In this document: in pieces, positions 52,931-61,343 of the stretch | Numbering within the stretch: position 1 is the stretch's first letter | How the letters are laid out: the number at the start of each line of letters is the position of its first letter | From: Solobacterium sp. | GTDB lineage: Bacteria; Bacillota_I; Bacilli_A; Erysipelotrichales; Erysipelotrichaceae | NCBI GenBank assembly: GCA_022486705.1 | Contig: JAKVKC010000006.1 | Location: 1-64,000, forward strand | DNA length: 64,000 bases | Reading direction: 5' to 3' | Program-made: the position numbers and the translations under genes | The notes under the pieces: model-generated | What the model was told of the DNA's origin: nothing | Seen by the model: the letters and a program-made list of their open reading frames with translations, nothing else | Database searches by the model: none

Positions 52931-53682
52931 AAATCTCCTATCGGAAAGAATACTCGAACTGTCTGCACCGCGACATGGAATATAAGATCTATGGGCATGC
53001 AGGCATGCCTGTGCTTGCCTTCCCATCCCAGGATGGACGCTTCTTTGACTTTGAAGATCAGGGCATGATCGGCAGTATTGCAGAATTCATTGAAAACGGC
53101 AGGATCCAGGTATTCTGCTGTGATTCCAATGACATCAATTCCTGGTCCTCCACCAATTGGGATCATCGCAAAGCCATTGAGAATCAGGAAGCGTATTTTC
53201 ATTACATCACCGATGAGCTCTGCCCGAAGATCTATCAGATCAATCGCGATGCCAACGGCGGCATTCCCCGCGGAGCTATTCTGACCACAGGATGTTCCTT
53301 AGGAGCGACCCATGCATTAAATGCCCTGCTGCGCCGCCCGGATATCTTCTCGGGATGCATTGCTTTATCCGGTGCCTACAATGCCCGGTACTTCTTCCCT
53401 GATTATTGGGATGATCTGACCTATGCCAACAGCCCTGTGGATTATCTTGATGGCATGCCTTACAGCCATCCCTATGTCGATCTCTACCGTACCAAGAATA
53501 TCATTCTCTGCTGCGGTCAGGGCGCGTGGGAGCATCCAATGCAGGAGGACGCTGCCAGAATGAAAGAGCTCTTTGCCTACAAGGACATTCCCGCATGGGT
53601 CGACTTCTGGGGCAAGGATGTATGCCATGACTGGTCATGGTGGAAGCAGCAGCTGCCTTATTTCATGAACTATGTTTGCTGA
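52927..53682 (+). CDS. Alpha/beta-hydrolase esterase paired with the ATP-grasp enzyme
   Basis: 251-residue cytoplasmic esterase of the esterase-D/COG4947-like group. The nucleophile elbow is GCSLGA, and the aromatic-rich end KDVCHDWSWWKQQ supplies the catalytic His. No signal peptide is seen. The start is ATG 52927, overlapping the ATP-grasp stop. Pairing of ligase and hydrolase suggests that one makes and the other trims or transfers a small peptide-like or ester compound. The substrate is unknown. Confidence 0.82.
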   Translation: MKISYRKEYSNCLHRDMEYKIYGHAGMPVLAFPSQDGRFFDFEDQGMIGSIAEFIENGRIQVFCCDSNDINSWSSTNWDHRKAIENQEAYFHYITDELCPKIYQINRDANGGIPRGAILTTGCSLGATHALNALLRRPDIFSGCIALSGAYNARYFFPDYWDDLTYANSPVDYLDGMPYSHPYVDLYRTKNIILCCGQGAWEHPMQEDAARMKELFAYKDIPAWVDFWGKDVCHDWSWWKQQLPYFMNYVC

Positions 53683-53710
53683 AGGAGAAGAAGATTCTCC
53701 TTTTTTCTTT
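53681..53710 (+). terminator. Terminator of the ATP-grasp/esterase unit
   Basis: Stem AAGGAGAA / TTCTCCTT followed by TTTTTCTTT. Confidence 0.85.
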
Positions 53711-53774
53711 CCCTTCATCTCTGCAATTGCGCATTTCTTTTTCTCTGCTTTTTTGTTAAGATAGTAAAGCACAT

Positions 53775-53856
53775 GGGGAATTGGTGGAATTGGTAGACAC
53801 GTCAGCCTTAGGAGCTGATGATTAACGTCGTAAGGGTTCGAGTCCCTTATTCCCCA
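53775..53856 (+). tRNA. tRNA-Leu (anticodon UAG)
   Basis: Acceptor stem GGGGAAT/ATTCCCC with discriminator A. The D arm has GGTAGAC. Anticodon stem TCAGC/GCTGA carries loop CTTAGGA (anticodon TAG, reading CUN codons). A long variable arm and a T arm AAGGG-TTCGAGT-CCCTT complete this class II tRNA. CCA is not encoded. Confidence 0.97.
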
Positions 53857-53881
53857 CTAAAATATTCATCTTCATGCATTG

Positions 53882-53917
53882 GCCTTCGTCTTATTCTGAA
53901 TAGGATGAAGGTTTTTA
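53882..53917 (+). terminator. Terminator after tRNA-Leu
   Basis: Stem CCTTC / GAAGG with inner pairs, then TTTTTATG. Confidence 0.6.
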
Positions 53918-53963
53918 TGTGTTTGCCTTAAATAAATTCAATTAAATAAAAAGATAAGTCATC

Positions 53964-53995
53964 AAAAAAGGGCTGCAATGGTTAGCAGTCCTTTA
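53964..53995 (-). terminator. Terminator of the surface protein gene
   Basis: Minus-strand stem AAAGGACTGC / GCAGCCCTTT then TTTG, right after the stop codon. Confidence 0.85.
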
Positions 53996-53998
53996 ATA

Positions 53999-55504
53999 TT
54001 AATCATCCCAAAATTGTGCTTTCAGATTTACTGCATTCTTTGGCATATCAAATTCAAGAGGATTTTCTGACACATTTGAAACTGTTATTCCCGTTGGAAT
54101 CCAATGGAATGTTTGATGAGGGTATAAATCCAAATTTTCTGTAGCTACCACATGAGAGCCCCATGCAACTTTGGCGCCACTGCTAACAGTTTTTCCATCA
54201 ACGGTGATAGTGCAATTGGTCGTGGTTATTGTATATGTTCTTTTTGCAAATTCCACACTGATTGTCTCGTCGTTATCACTGTTTTGTACATAATCCATGC
54301 TTGCACTAGTGGGCATATCATCTGTCTCTTTTATTTGTCCCCCACTAGTAATTGATTTAATGTAATACCCGTCATCTGCATCAAACTCAATATGCTTTGT
54401 ATCGCCATACTTTAATTTTACTGTTCCCGATGGAGAAATCGTTCCACCTTTGCTCGCCGATAACGTTAGTGTGTATTCGTTTGCCGTATAGTTTGCTATT
54501 ACATTTGCATTACTTGCTGGCATTGTGAATGTTGTGGTCGCTGCACTTGCATCTTCGATGGTTCCACCATCAGCAATCCATTTGTCAAAATGACAATGCT
54601 CTGGCGCTCTGCCCGCAACAAGAGTGGCTTTTTCACCGGCGGCGCGCTTTAAGGAAAGCGTTCCAGATTGATTCTTTATTATTAGAGAATACTGCTTAGC
54701 AGTATAGTTAGCCTTTACCGTGACTGGTGCTGATGGCATTGTGAATGTCGTGGTTATTTTTGTTGCATCCGCAAGAGTGGCTTCACCGCTCTCTACTGTC
54801 CAGCCAGTAAATGTGCTGGATGCTGGTGCATTATCCGCGGTAATCGTAACGACATCACCTTCAGCATACGTTCCTGTTCCTGTGCCATTGGTAACTGTAA
54901 CATCATTATGGATAACATATCCGTATGTGACCTCAGCTGTAAATGTCATTTTCTTACCGTCAACAGTCAGGTCTTCCAATGCAGTAAAGCTCTTATCCTC
55001 TGCTTCTACTGCTGTAGGCATCGCCATTGTTCCGATCACTGCAGCACAGAGAATCAGAGAAGCAATCGTCTTGCCTTTCTTGTTCCTGATAATCACTACA
55101 GCTAATGCACTGCCTGAGATTACCATCAGTGCAGCCCACAAAGGAAGCTGAGAACCTGCTCCAGTGTCAGGCACGGTGTAATCCTGAGTTTCTGCTTGCT
55201 TAATTGCAATCACATCGTTAGCTGCGCTCTTGCCAGCCTCTAAACTAAACGCATTCTGCGTCAGGCTTCCTGACTTCAGCTTTATACCATCCGGCAATGT
55301 GATCTTAGTCTGGATTCCATCTACCCCATACTTGTTCGCGTTAGTGACGGTAAGTTTCAGATCGATGTCTTCATTAGCGGAATATGCCGTCTTTTCAGAA
55401 GTGAGAGCTGCCGATATTCCAACTGCATCTGCGGCCATAACGGTCATGCCTGTTGAAAACATGAATACTAGGCTCAATAGTACTGTAATGATCTTTCTTT
55501 TCAT
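53999..55504 (-). CDS. Surface protein with mid-protein sortase-like motif and InlB-type repeats
   Basis: 501-residue exported protein. Order: signal peptide (ends VMAADA), a CARDB-like beta domain (about 25-125), the sequence VPDTGAGS (about 136-143) followed by a membrane helix and KKGK, a second helix ending in an AEAEDK-like cleavage region (about 165-200), then at least three repeats of the InlB-B/divergent type (each ending FTMP...VKANYTA). A sortase signal normally ends a protein, so this layout is odd. Base composition is more AT-rich than its neighbours, hinting at transfer. GGAGGGG precedes ATG 55504. Confidence 0.75.
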   Translation of the reverse strand: MKRKIITVLLSLVFMFSTGMTVMAADAVGISAALTSEKTAYSANEDIDLKLTVTNANKYGVDGIQTKITLPDGIKLKSGSLTQNAFSLEAGKSAANDVIAIKQAETQDYTVPDTGAGSQLPLWAALMVISGSALAVVIIRNKKGKTIASLILCAAVIGTMAMPTAVEAEDKSFTALEDLTVDGKKMTFTAEVTYGYVIHNDVTVTNGTGTGTYAEGDVVTITADNAPASSTFTGWTVESGEATLADATKITTTFTMPSAPVTVKANYTAKQYSLIIKNQSGTLSLKRAAGEKATLVAGRAPEHCHFDKWIADGGTIEDASAATTTFTMPASNANVIANYTANEYTLTLSASKGGTISPSGTVKLKYGDTKHIEFDADDGYYIKSITSGGQIKETDDMPTSASMDYVQNSDNDETISVEFAKRTYTITTTNCTITVDGKTVSSGAKVAWGSHVVATENLDLYPHQTFHWIPTGITVSNVSENPLEFDMPKNAVNLKAQFWDD

Positions 55505-55876
55505 GGTTTCCCCTCCAATAATACTTTTCATCAGCATATCATCAAAATGTCAGCTTTGTCACACCCATCTTTTGAATTACACAAGGCTATTGACATGCTC
55601 GCCCAGAAATAACAAAAAGCACTCAATATAAAGGATCAAACATATAAAAATACGTTTCATCATTGTCCAGAGAATCGTTTCAAAAATGAAACGCAAATGA
55701 AGCGCAAAATTTTTCGTTGCATTTGCGTTTGTCTTTGCGTTCAGCCGCATAATTATAAAAAATTACGTATTTATCTAAATCATTGCCTGAAAACTGCTTT
55801 CTCACGACTCATTAATATGTATAAAAGAAGAAGCCAATTTCAAAATGATATGGAATCAGCTTCTTCTTTTTATGTG
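55505..55876. other. 372-base AT-rich gap with nested palindromes
   Basis: No gene seen. Between 55670 and 55745 lie GTTTCA-aaaa-TGAAAC and a larger inverted repeat AACGCAAATG...CATTTGCGTT, with further GCG/TTTGCG copies. A terminator occupies 55823-55872. A promoter for the surface gene must lie at the low end, but none is convincing. Confidence 0.55.
55823..55872. terminator. Terminator of the thi operon
   Basis: Perfect stem AAGAAGAAGC / GCTTCTTCTT around a 24-base middle, with T-runs on both strands. It ends the thiM-cytX transcript on the minus strand. Confidence 0.85.
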
Positions 55877-57061
55877 TTATGCGATTTTTTTGTCTTTCTT
55901 ATGAACATTGATCTTTGATGCCGCCAAACAGATCAGTATAGTGATGACCATATCCGGCAGTGTATTGCCTACTGCAATATCCACTTTCATTAACAGACGA
56001 TAAATAGCAAAGCCAATGATCCATATGATCATATTTTTAATATCAAAAGCCTTCTGACTGCGATCCTCATGAAGCAGGAAGTAATCGGCAATCTGGATAG
56101 CGATCATCGGGGCAAAGACAGAACCGATCAGATATAGAAAATCAGTGATGCTGTCCATCGGATAGAAAATGGCGCCGATCATACCGATAGCGGCAGCAGC
56201 GATGGCTGCCCATTTCCCCTTCATCTTTGGAAAGACGGTCTCACTGGAGACTCCGGCAGAATAGGCATCGAGGAACGTTGTCGTTACTGTTGAGAGCACA
56301 ATGATCAATAGAGATGCAATGCCAAGGCCTGCTTTGACTATGATCTGTGCAATGTCATATTCGCCCGTATAAATAGCAGCGCCCATGCCGATCACATACA
56401 TCCAGCAGCTGACCAGACCATACACAGCAGCACTGACGGCCGCTGCTTCGACAGGCTTTTCTGCACTGCGGGTGTAATCGCTGATCAAAGGCAGCCAGGA
56501 CAATGGCATGGCAACGGACAGTTCGACTGCCGCACCAAAGGAAATACTTTCTTCGGCAATTCCTGCCGACATGCCGCTGCCAAAGATCTTCCAGCAGAGG
56601 ATCAAGCTCAGGATAAATAAAGCAGCCATAGCGATGGTATTGATCCGGCCGAGATTCTTAATGCCTGCTAAGATCCATAGAATGATCAAAGTGCCAATGA
56701 CAAGGCACCAGATCCATGATCCGATCGGCCAGGCACTTTCGGCAGCCAAAGCGCCATCATAGATCATGATGGCTGTCCAGCCGACAAGCTGCAGGATATT
56801 CAGCAGGGCAAAGAACAGACTGCCCTTCTGCCCAAAGCTCAGTTTCACAGTCTCCATCGAGCTCTGCCGCATCTTTCCGCCGATCACACCAGCTAAGAAC
56901 AGCATGGTGCATCCGATGACGTGTCCGATCAGAATGGCAAGCAGTCCCTTGGCAAAGCCGAGCGGTGCAAAATACGTACCGGTCAGGATCTCAGCTAAAG
57001 AAACACCGGCACCGAACCAGAGCAGAGCGTTATCAAATAAAGACGTTCTCTTCTCGCTCAT
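55877..57061 (-). CDS. cytX: Hydroxymethylpyrimidine transporter CytX
   Basis: 394-residue NCS1-family permease with about 12 helices. ALLWFGAGVSLAEILTGTYFAPLG at the start and the charged PLSWLPLISDYTRSAEKP loop match CytX, the presumed importer of the thiamine pyrimidine HMP. It overlaps the thiD stop by four bases and is the last gene of the TPP-controlled operon, which supports the substrate. Confidence 0.93.
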   Translation of the reverse strand: MSEKRTSLFDNALLWFGAGVSLAEILTGTYFAPLGFAKGLLAILIGHVIGCTMLFLAGVIGGKMRQSSMETVKLSFGQKGSLFFALLNILQLVGWTAIMIYDGALAAESAWPIGSWIWCLVIGTLIILWILAGIKNLGRINTIAMAALFILSLILCWKIFGSGMSAGIAEESISFGAAVELSVAMPLSWLPLISDYTRSAEKPVEAAAVSAAVYGLVSCWMYVIGMGAAIYTGEYDIAQIIVKAGLGIASLLIIVLSTVTTTFLDAYSAGVSSETVFPKMKGKWAAIAAAAIGMIGAIFYPMDSITDFLYLIGSVFAPMIAIQIADYFLLHEDRSQKAFDIKNMIIWIIGFAIYRLLMKVDIAVGNTLPDMVITILICLAASKINVHKKDKKIA

Positions 57062-57867
57062 GCCTTGTGCTCCTTGGCAAACTCGCCCTGCAGATCAAAG
57101 GCATGATTCATCGGACCGCTTCCTTTGCCAAGATCAAGCATGGCTCCAAGAGCTCCGGAAATATATGCTTTCGCGCGTTCGACCGATGTGTTCATTGAGA
57201 AACCCTTGGCAAGATTTGCGGCAATGGCACTGGAAAGCGTGCAGCCGGTGCCATGGGTATTTGGATTGTCGATATGTTTGCCATTGAACCATATGTATGC
57301 ATGGTCTGCGTACAGCAGATCATTAGCATCATTCAGATTGTGACCGCCCTTGCATAAGACCGCACAGCCGTATTTTTTATTGATCTTCTTGGCTGCTTCG
57401 ATCATATCCTGCGGCTTCTGGATCTTCATTTCTGCTAAGACTTCCGCTTCCGGAATATTCGGTGTTGCAATATCAGCTAAAGGAAGCAGTTCCTTTTCCA
57501 ATACCGCAATGGCATCCTCACTGATCAGCTTTGCGCCGCTGGTCGCGACCATGACCGGATCGAGGACGATCTTTTCAGCGTGATAGAATTTCAGCCGATC
57601 CGCAATTGTCCGGATCAGATCGGCCGAAGATACCATACCGATCTTGACCGCATCAGGACGGATATCGGTAAAGATATCATCAATCTGTTCGGCTAAAAAT
57701 GCGGGCGATGCCTCCATGATGCCTGTTACGCCGGTCGTATTCTGTGCGGTAAGTGCAGTGATCGCGCTCATCGCATAAACACCATTCATGGTCATAGTTT
57801 TGATATCAGCCTGAATGCCGGCGCCTCCGCAGGAATCGCTCCCTGCGATCGTTAATGCTGTTTTCAT
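57058..57867 (-). CDS. thiD: Hydroxymethylpyrimidine/phosphomethylpyrimidine kinase
   Basis: 269-residue kinase that phosphorylates HMP twice for thiamine synthesis. Landmarks: TIAGSDSCGGAGIQAD at the start, DPVMVATSGAKL and the GTGCTLSSAIAANLA anion hole. The start is ATG 57867 with AAAGGAGAG; the frame extends upstream without a site. It lies 74 bases after the HAD gene. Confidence 0.96.
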   Translation of the reverse strand: MKTALTIAGSDSCGGAGIQADIKTMTMNGVYAMSAITALTAQNTTGVTGIMEASPAFLAEQIDDIFTDIRPDAVKIGMVSSADLIRTIADRLKFYHAEKIVLDPVMVATSGAKLISEDAIAVLEKELLPLADIATPNIPEAEVLAEMKIQKPQDMIEAAKKINKKYGCAVLCKGGHNLNDANDLLYADHAYIWFNGKHIDNPNTHGTGCTLSSAIAANLAKGFSMNTSVERAKAYISGALGAMLDLGKGSGPMNHAFDLQGEFAKEHKA

Positions 57868-57941
57868 TTTTTTCTCTCCTTTTTTCGCATTAGTTTTATA
57901 TAGCGGCAGAAGATGGTGCCCCCGATCTGCTGCTGAAGCCT

Positions 57942-58604
57942 TCACTTCTGCAATGAAGTCTGCTTCCAAAATGTATTGAGATCCAAATAATCAGGCAGAT
58001 AATACGCTGCCAGTTTTTTTACTTTATCTGTTTCTTTTTCTGATGCATCCCATACAGCAGCTACTGGAAAGCCATCCTCAGCAGCCGTTTTGACGGCATA
58101 GAGCGCATCTTCAAAAACAAGTGTGTCACTTTTTGCTGTGCCCAATTCCTTAGCAGCACGGCGATAGATCTCTGGTTCATCTTTGCCAGAGCCGACCGCG
58201 GTGCAGGTCAGGATATCCGCAAAGTAATGCGCCAAGCCATATTTCTTCAGGGCCGCTTCGATCAAAGTGCGATCGGTCGCGGTCGCAATGATCATCCTGA
58301 CGCCATTATCAGAAAGTTTCTGCAGGAAAGCTGGAACACCTTCTTTGGGCTGAATGACGTTGCGGTAGTAATGTTCGATCATATGATTGACCCCATCCAT
58401 GATCTCCTTTACAGAGAGCGTTACGCCATATTCTTTCTGATACCAGCAGGCCGCCTGTACCAGGCTCATGGATTTAAAGACCTCACTGAGATCTTCTTTC
58501 GGTTCATAGCCAATGGAACGAAGATAGTCATTGCCGATCGTATCCCAGATGAACATGGAATCGAACAGCGTGCCGTCAAAATCAAAGATTGCGCCCTGGA
58601 TCAT
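57942..58604 (-). CDS. HAD-family phosphatase within the thi operon
   Basis: 220-residue HAD hydrolase with a helical cap (subclass I, beta-phosphoglucomutase-like). Motif I FDFDGTLFDS, motif II IATATD, and motif III/IV GSGKDEPE and VFEDAL are complete. Placement between thiE and thiD, with a four-base overlap to thiE, suggests a thiamine monophosphate or HMP-phosphate phosphatase. Neither thiL nor thiN is in the operon. The role is inferred from context. Confidence 0.85.
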   Translation of the reverse strand: MIQGAIFDFDGTLFDSMFIWDTIGNDYLRSIGYEPKEDLSEVFKSMSLVQAACWYQKEYGVTLSVKEIMDGVNHMIEHYYRNVIQPKEGVPAFLQKLSDNGVRMIIATATDRTLIEAALKKYGLAHYFADILTCTAVGSGKDEPEIYRRAAKELGTAKSDTLVFEDALYAVKTAAEDGFPVAAVWDASEKETDKVKKLAAYYLPDYLDLNTFWKQTSLQK

Positions 58605-59242
58605 GCGGCGACCATCTTTGCGGTGAGTGCTTTTAGCTTTTCTGTTGCCTGACAGATATTATCTTCAGCAAAAATTGCACTGATCACAGCAATGCCGCAG
58701 ATCCCGCTGCCAGACAGCTGCGTGACATTGTCTTTCGTGATCCCGCCGATGGCGATAACGGGGATCTTCACAGCTTGGCAGATTGCTTTCAGCGTTTCAT
58801 AGCTGACATCTTCTGCATCTGCTTTGGATCCGGTATGAAAGACGGCACCGACGCCTAAATAATCGGCGCCTCTTTGTTCCGCAAGGACTGCCTGTTCGAC
58901 AGTCTCTGCAGAAACACCGAGGATCCTGTCTCTGCCGATCAGAGCACGTACATCATCTGCTTCCATATCGCTCTGGCCAACATGGATGCCATCGGCATCT
59001 GCTTTCAGAGCGACTGCTACATTATCATTGACGATGAAGGGTACACCATACTGATGGCAGAGCGTTTTGATCTGCACTGCCTCAGCAGCGAACTGTTCTG
59101 GATCCAGATCTTTTTCACGCAGCTGGATCATTGTCGCTCCGCCTTTCAGTGCCTGTTCGCACTGCTGCAGCAATGTACTGTTCTTCAGCCAGCGGCGGTC
59201 GGTGACCGCATACAGAAGAAGATCTTTTTCAGCGAAGTTCAT
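58601..59242 (-). CDS. thiE: Thiamine-phosphate synthase
   Basis: 213-residue TIM-barrel enzyme coupling HMP-PP and thiazole phosphate to thiamine monophosphate. Motifs: LREKDLDPEQF, FIVNDNVAVALKADADGIHVGQSD and IAIGGITKDN. It overlaps thiM upstream by 14 bases. Confidence 0.96.
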   Translation of the reverse strand: MNFAEKDLLLYAVTDRRWLKNSTLLQQCEQALKGGATMIQLREKDLDPEQFAAEAVQIKTLCHQYGVPFIVNDNVAVALKADADGIHVGQSDMEADDVRALIGRDRILGVSAETVEQAVLAEQRGADYLGVGAVFHTGSKADAEDVSYETLKAICQAVKIPVIAIGGITKDNVTQLSGSGICGIAVISAIFAEDNICQATEKLKALTAKMVAA

Positions 59243-60050
59243 ACTTGGCTCCCTGCTTCAGGATCGTGCTGTCCATATTGTATACAGCATCGATGATGCG
59301 ATTGCGATAGGTCGCATTGCCTTCCCCTGCCTGCATGTGCTGCATGCCGATCTCGCCTGCTAAGCCCATGGTGCAGACAGCAGCGGCAGCGGCTTCCAAT
59401 TGATTCTCTGGATTGGCTGCTAAGAAAGCAGTCATCATGCCGGACAGCTGACAGCCTGTCCCGGTGATCTTTCCCATTTCAGGTCTGCCATTGCGGATGA
59501 CATAGCAGTGTTCCTGATCTGCGACCAGATCGATTGCACCAGTGATGGCAATGATACTGCCTGTTTCGGCCGCAAAGTTCTTGGTGAAAGCAATCATCTG
59601 TTCAAGATTCTTATCTGTCACAGCATCAGCCGCATCGGCATCGACGCCTTTGGTCGTGCCGCTTCCCTTTGCCAGTGTCTTGATTTCAGAAACATTGCCG
59701 CGGATGACATTGAAATGCAGTTCCTTCATCAGTTTCAAAGCGGTGTCTGTGCGCAGGCTGCTTGCCCCGGCTCCAACCGGATCCAGCAGAAGCTGATGCG
59801 AAAGTTCTTCTGCTTTATGACCGGCGATGAACATTGCCTCAATGCTGCGCTGATTCAAGGTACCGATGTTGATGTTCAGTCCGCCGCAGATCGAAGTGAT
59901 CTCTGCAACATCCTGCGGTTCATCAGACATGATCGGACTGGCACCGCATGCAAGAATGATGTTTGCCACATCGTTTACCGTAACGTAATTCGTAATATTG
60001 TGGATCAGCGGAGCCTTTTTTCTCAGAACATCCAAACAGTTGTCAATCAT
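59229..60050 (-). CDS. thiM: Hydroxyethylthiazole kinase
   Basis: 273-residue ribokinase-fold enzyme salvaging thiazole. Motifs: PLIHNITNYVTVNDVANI, DPVGAGASSLR and ITGTGCQLSGMMTAF with the anion hole. First gene after the TPP riboswitch. The start is ATG 60050, with GGAGG eight bases upstream; ATG 60065 overlaps that site and is less likely. Confidence 0.96.
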   Translation of the reverse strand: MIDNCLDVLRKKAPLIHNITNYVTVNDVANIILACGASPIMSDEPQDVAEITSICGGLNINIGTLNQRSIEAMFIAGHKAEELSHQLLLDPVGAGASSLRTDTALKLMKELHFNVIRGNVSEIKTLAKGSGTTKGVDADAADAVTDKNLEQMIAFTKNFAAETGSIIAITGAIDLVADQEHCYVIRNGRPEMGKITGTGCQLSGMMTAFLAANPENQLEAAAAAVCTMGLAGEIGMQHMQAGEGNATYRNRIIDAVYNMDSTILKQGAKYELR

Positions 60051-60079
60051 CTTTTCTTCCTCCATCTATGCCCTGCTCA

Positions 60080-60115
60080 CAAAAAAAGCAGGCACCTTGA
60101 CTTAGCATGCCTGCT
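60080..60115 (-). terminator. Attenuator of the TPP riboswitch
   Basis: Minus-strand stem AGCAGGC / GCCTGCT followed by TTTTTTG, between the aptamer and thiM. Confidence 0.88.
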
Positions 60116-60131
60116 AGAAATCCTGTATACA

Positions 60132-60213
60132 GTTCCCTCCGTTGGCATTATCCAAATCAGGTATATGGGTCGAAGGTCATACCTTCCTCTCAGCCTGTCA
60201 TACAAGCTCCCCT
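60132..60213 (-). ncRNA. TPP riboswitch
   Basis: Minus-strand THI element: GGGGAGC, GCTGAGAGGA, GACCC, ACCTGAT, TGGATAATGCCAACG and GGAGGGAA in the standard order. With the terminator that follows, TPP binding should stop transcription of thiM-thiE-HAD-thiD-cytX. Confidence 0.97.
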
Positions 60214-60228
60214 AATGATCGTATTCAG

Positions 60229-60256
60229 TGTATCACGGTCTGCATGAAAAGCAATC
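60229..60256 (-). promoter_or_regulatory. Promoter of the thi operon
   Basis: Minus-strand -35 TTGCTT, 16-base spacer, extended -10 TGATACACT, ending about 16 bases before the aptamer. Confidence 0.55.
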
Positions 60257-60259
60257 AAA

Positions 60260-60303
60260 GAAAAAAGCTGCAGCTGCATGCGAGCATGCTTACTGCGGCT
60301 TCT
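60260..60303 (-). terminator. Terminator of the GGGtGRT operon
   Basis: Minus-strand hairpin GAAGCCGCAG...CTGCAGCTT with inner GCATGC/GCATGC, then TTTTTTC, 15 bases past the stop. Confidence 0.8.
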
Positions 60304-60317
60304 CTGATTGATTAAGA

Positions 60318-61331
60318 TCAGAACTTGTTTGCTTTGGCAGCTTCCTGGATAGCAACTGCTACCGAGACACTGGCACCGACCATAGGGTTGTTGCCCATAC
60401 CGATGAAGCCCATCATCTCGACGTGTGCTGGAACAGAGGAGCTTCCGGCAAACTGCGCATCGCTGTGCATTCTGCCCATGGTATCGGTCATACCGTAGGA
60501 AGCAGGACCTGCGGCCATATTATCTGGATGCAGTGTTCTTCCTGTGCCGCCGCCGGATGCTACAGAGAAGTACTTCTTGCCCTTCTCCCAGCATTCCTTC
60601 TTATATGTACCTGCAACAGGGTGCTGGAAACGTGTTGGATTGGTCGAATTTCCGGTAATGGAAACATCAACGCCTTCCTTCCACATAATAGCGACGCCCT
60701 CACGGACATCATCTGCACCATAGCAGCGTACTTTTGCACGCTCGCCCTTGGAATATGGTGTTTCAGATAAGATATGCAGTTCTCCTGTATAGTAGTCGAA
60801 CTGTGTCTCAACATAAGTAAAGCCATTGACTCTGGAAATGATCTTAGCAGCATCTTTGCCTAAGCCATTCAGAATGACCTTCAATGGTTCTGTACGAGCC
60901 TTGGAAGCATTCTTAGCAATACCGATGGCACCTTCGGCTGCGGCAAAAGACTCATGTCCAGCTAAGAAAGCGAAGCACTTGGTATCATCATCCAGCAGCA
61001 TCGCTGCTAAGTTGCCGTGTCCTAAGCCGACCTTGCGGTCATCAGCGACAGATCCGGCAATGCAGAAAGCCTGCAGGCCTTCGCCCAATGCCTTCGCAGC
61101 TTCTTTAGCTGTGCGGGCATTCTTCTTGATAGCAATTGCTGCCCCAACGGTGTATGCCCAGCATGCATCATCAAAGCAGATCGTCTGGATCCCTCTGACC
61201 ATGCCGGCAGCGTCAACACCTGCATCATCACAGATCTTCCTGCATTCCTGTACATCCTTGATGCCATACTGCTTTAAAACTGCGTTGATCTTGTCGATAC
61301 GACGCTCATAATTTTCAAATAGTTCTGCCAT
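60318..61331 (-). CDS. GGGtGRT protein
   Basis: 337-residue protein of the family named after its conserved GGGTGRT loop, seen here in SVASGGGTGRTLHPDN near residue 270. Many conserved glycines and a DDACWAYTVGAAIAI segment are present. Biochemistry is unknown. In anaerobes it is repeatedly found beside the NifU-like scaffold gene, as here (12-base gap), so a role in Fe-S handling is inferred. GGAGGAGAAC precedes the ATG. Confidence 0.85.
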   Translation of the reverse strand: MAELFENYERRIDKINAVLKQYGIKDVQECRKICDDAGVDAAGMVRGIQTICFDDACWAYTVGAAIAIKKNARTAKEAAKALGEGLQAFCIAGSVADDRKVGLGHGNLAAMLLDDDTKCFAFLAGHESFAAAEGAIGIAKNASKARTEPLKVILNGLGKDAAKIISRVNGFTYVETQFDYYTGELHILSETPYSKGERAKVRCYGADDVREGVAIMWKEGVDVSITGNSTNPTRFQHPVAGTYKKECWEKGKKYFSVASGGGTGRTLHPDNMAAGPASYGMTDTMGRMHSDAQFAGSSSVPAHVEMMGFIGMGNNPMVGASVSVAVAIQEAAKANKF

Positions 61332-61343
61332 GGTGTTCTCCTC

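Noticed and set aside
53775-53998. tRNA-Leu as an integration site for a mobile element
   Set aside because: No integrase is nearby and I found no copy of the tRNA 3' end downstream, although the next gene is AT-rich.
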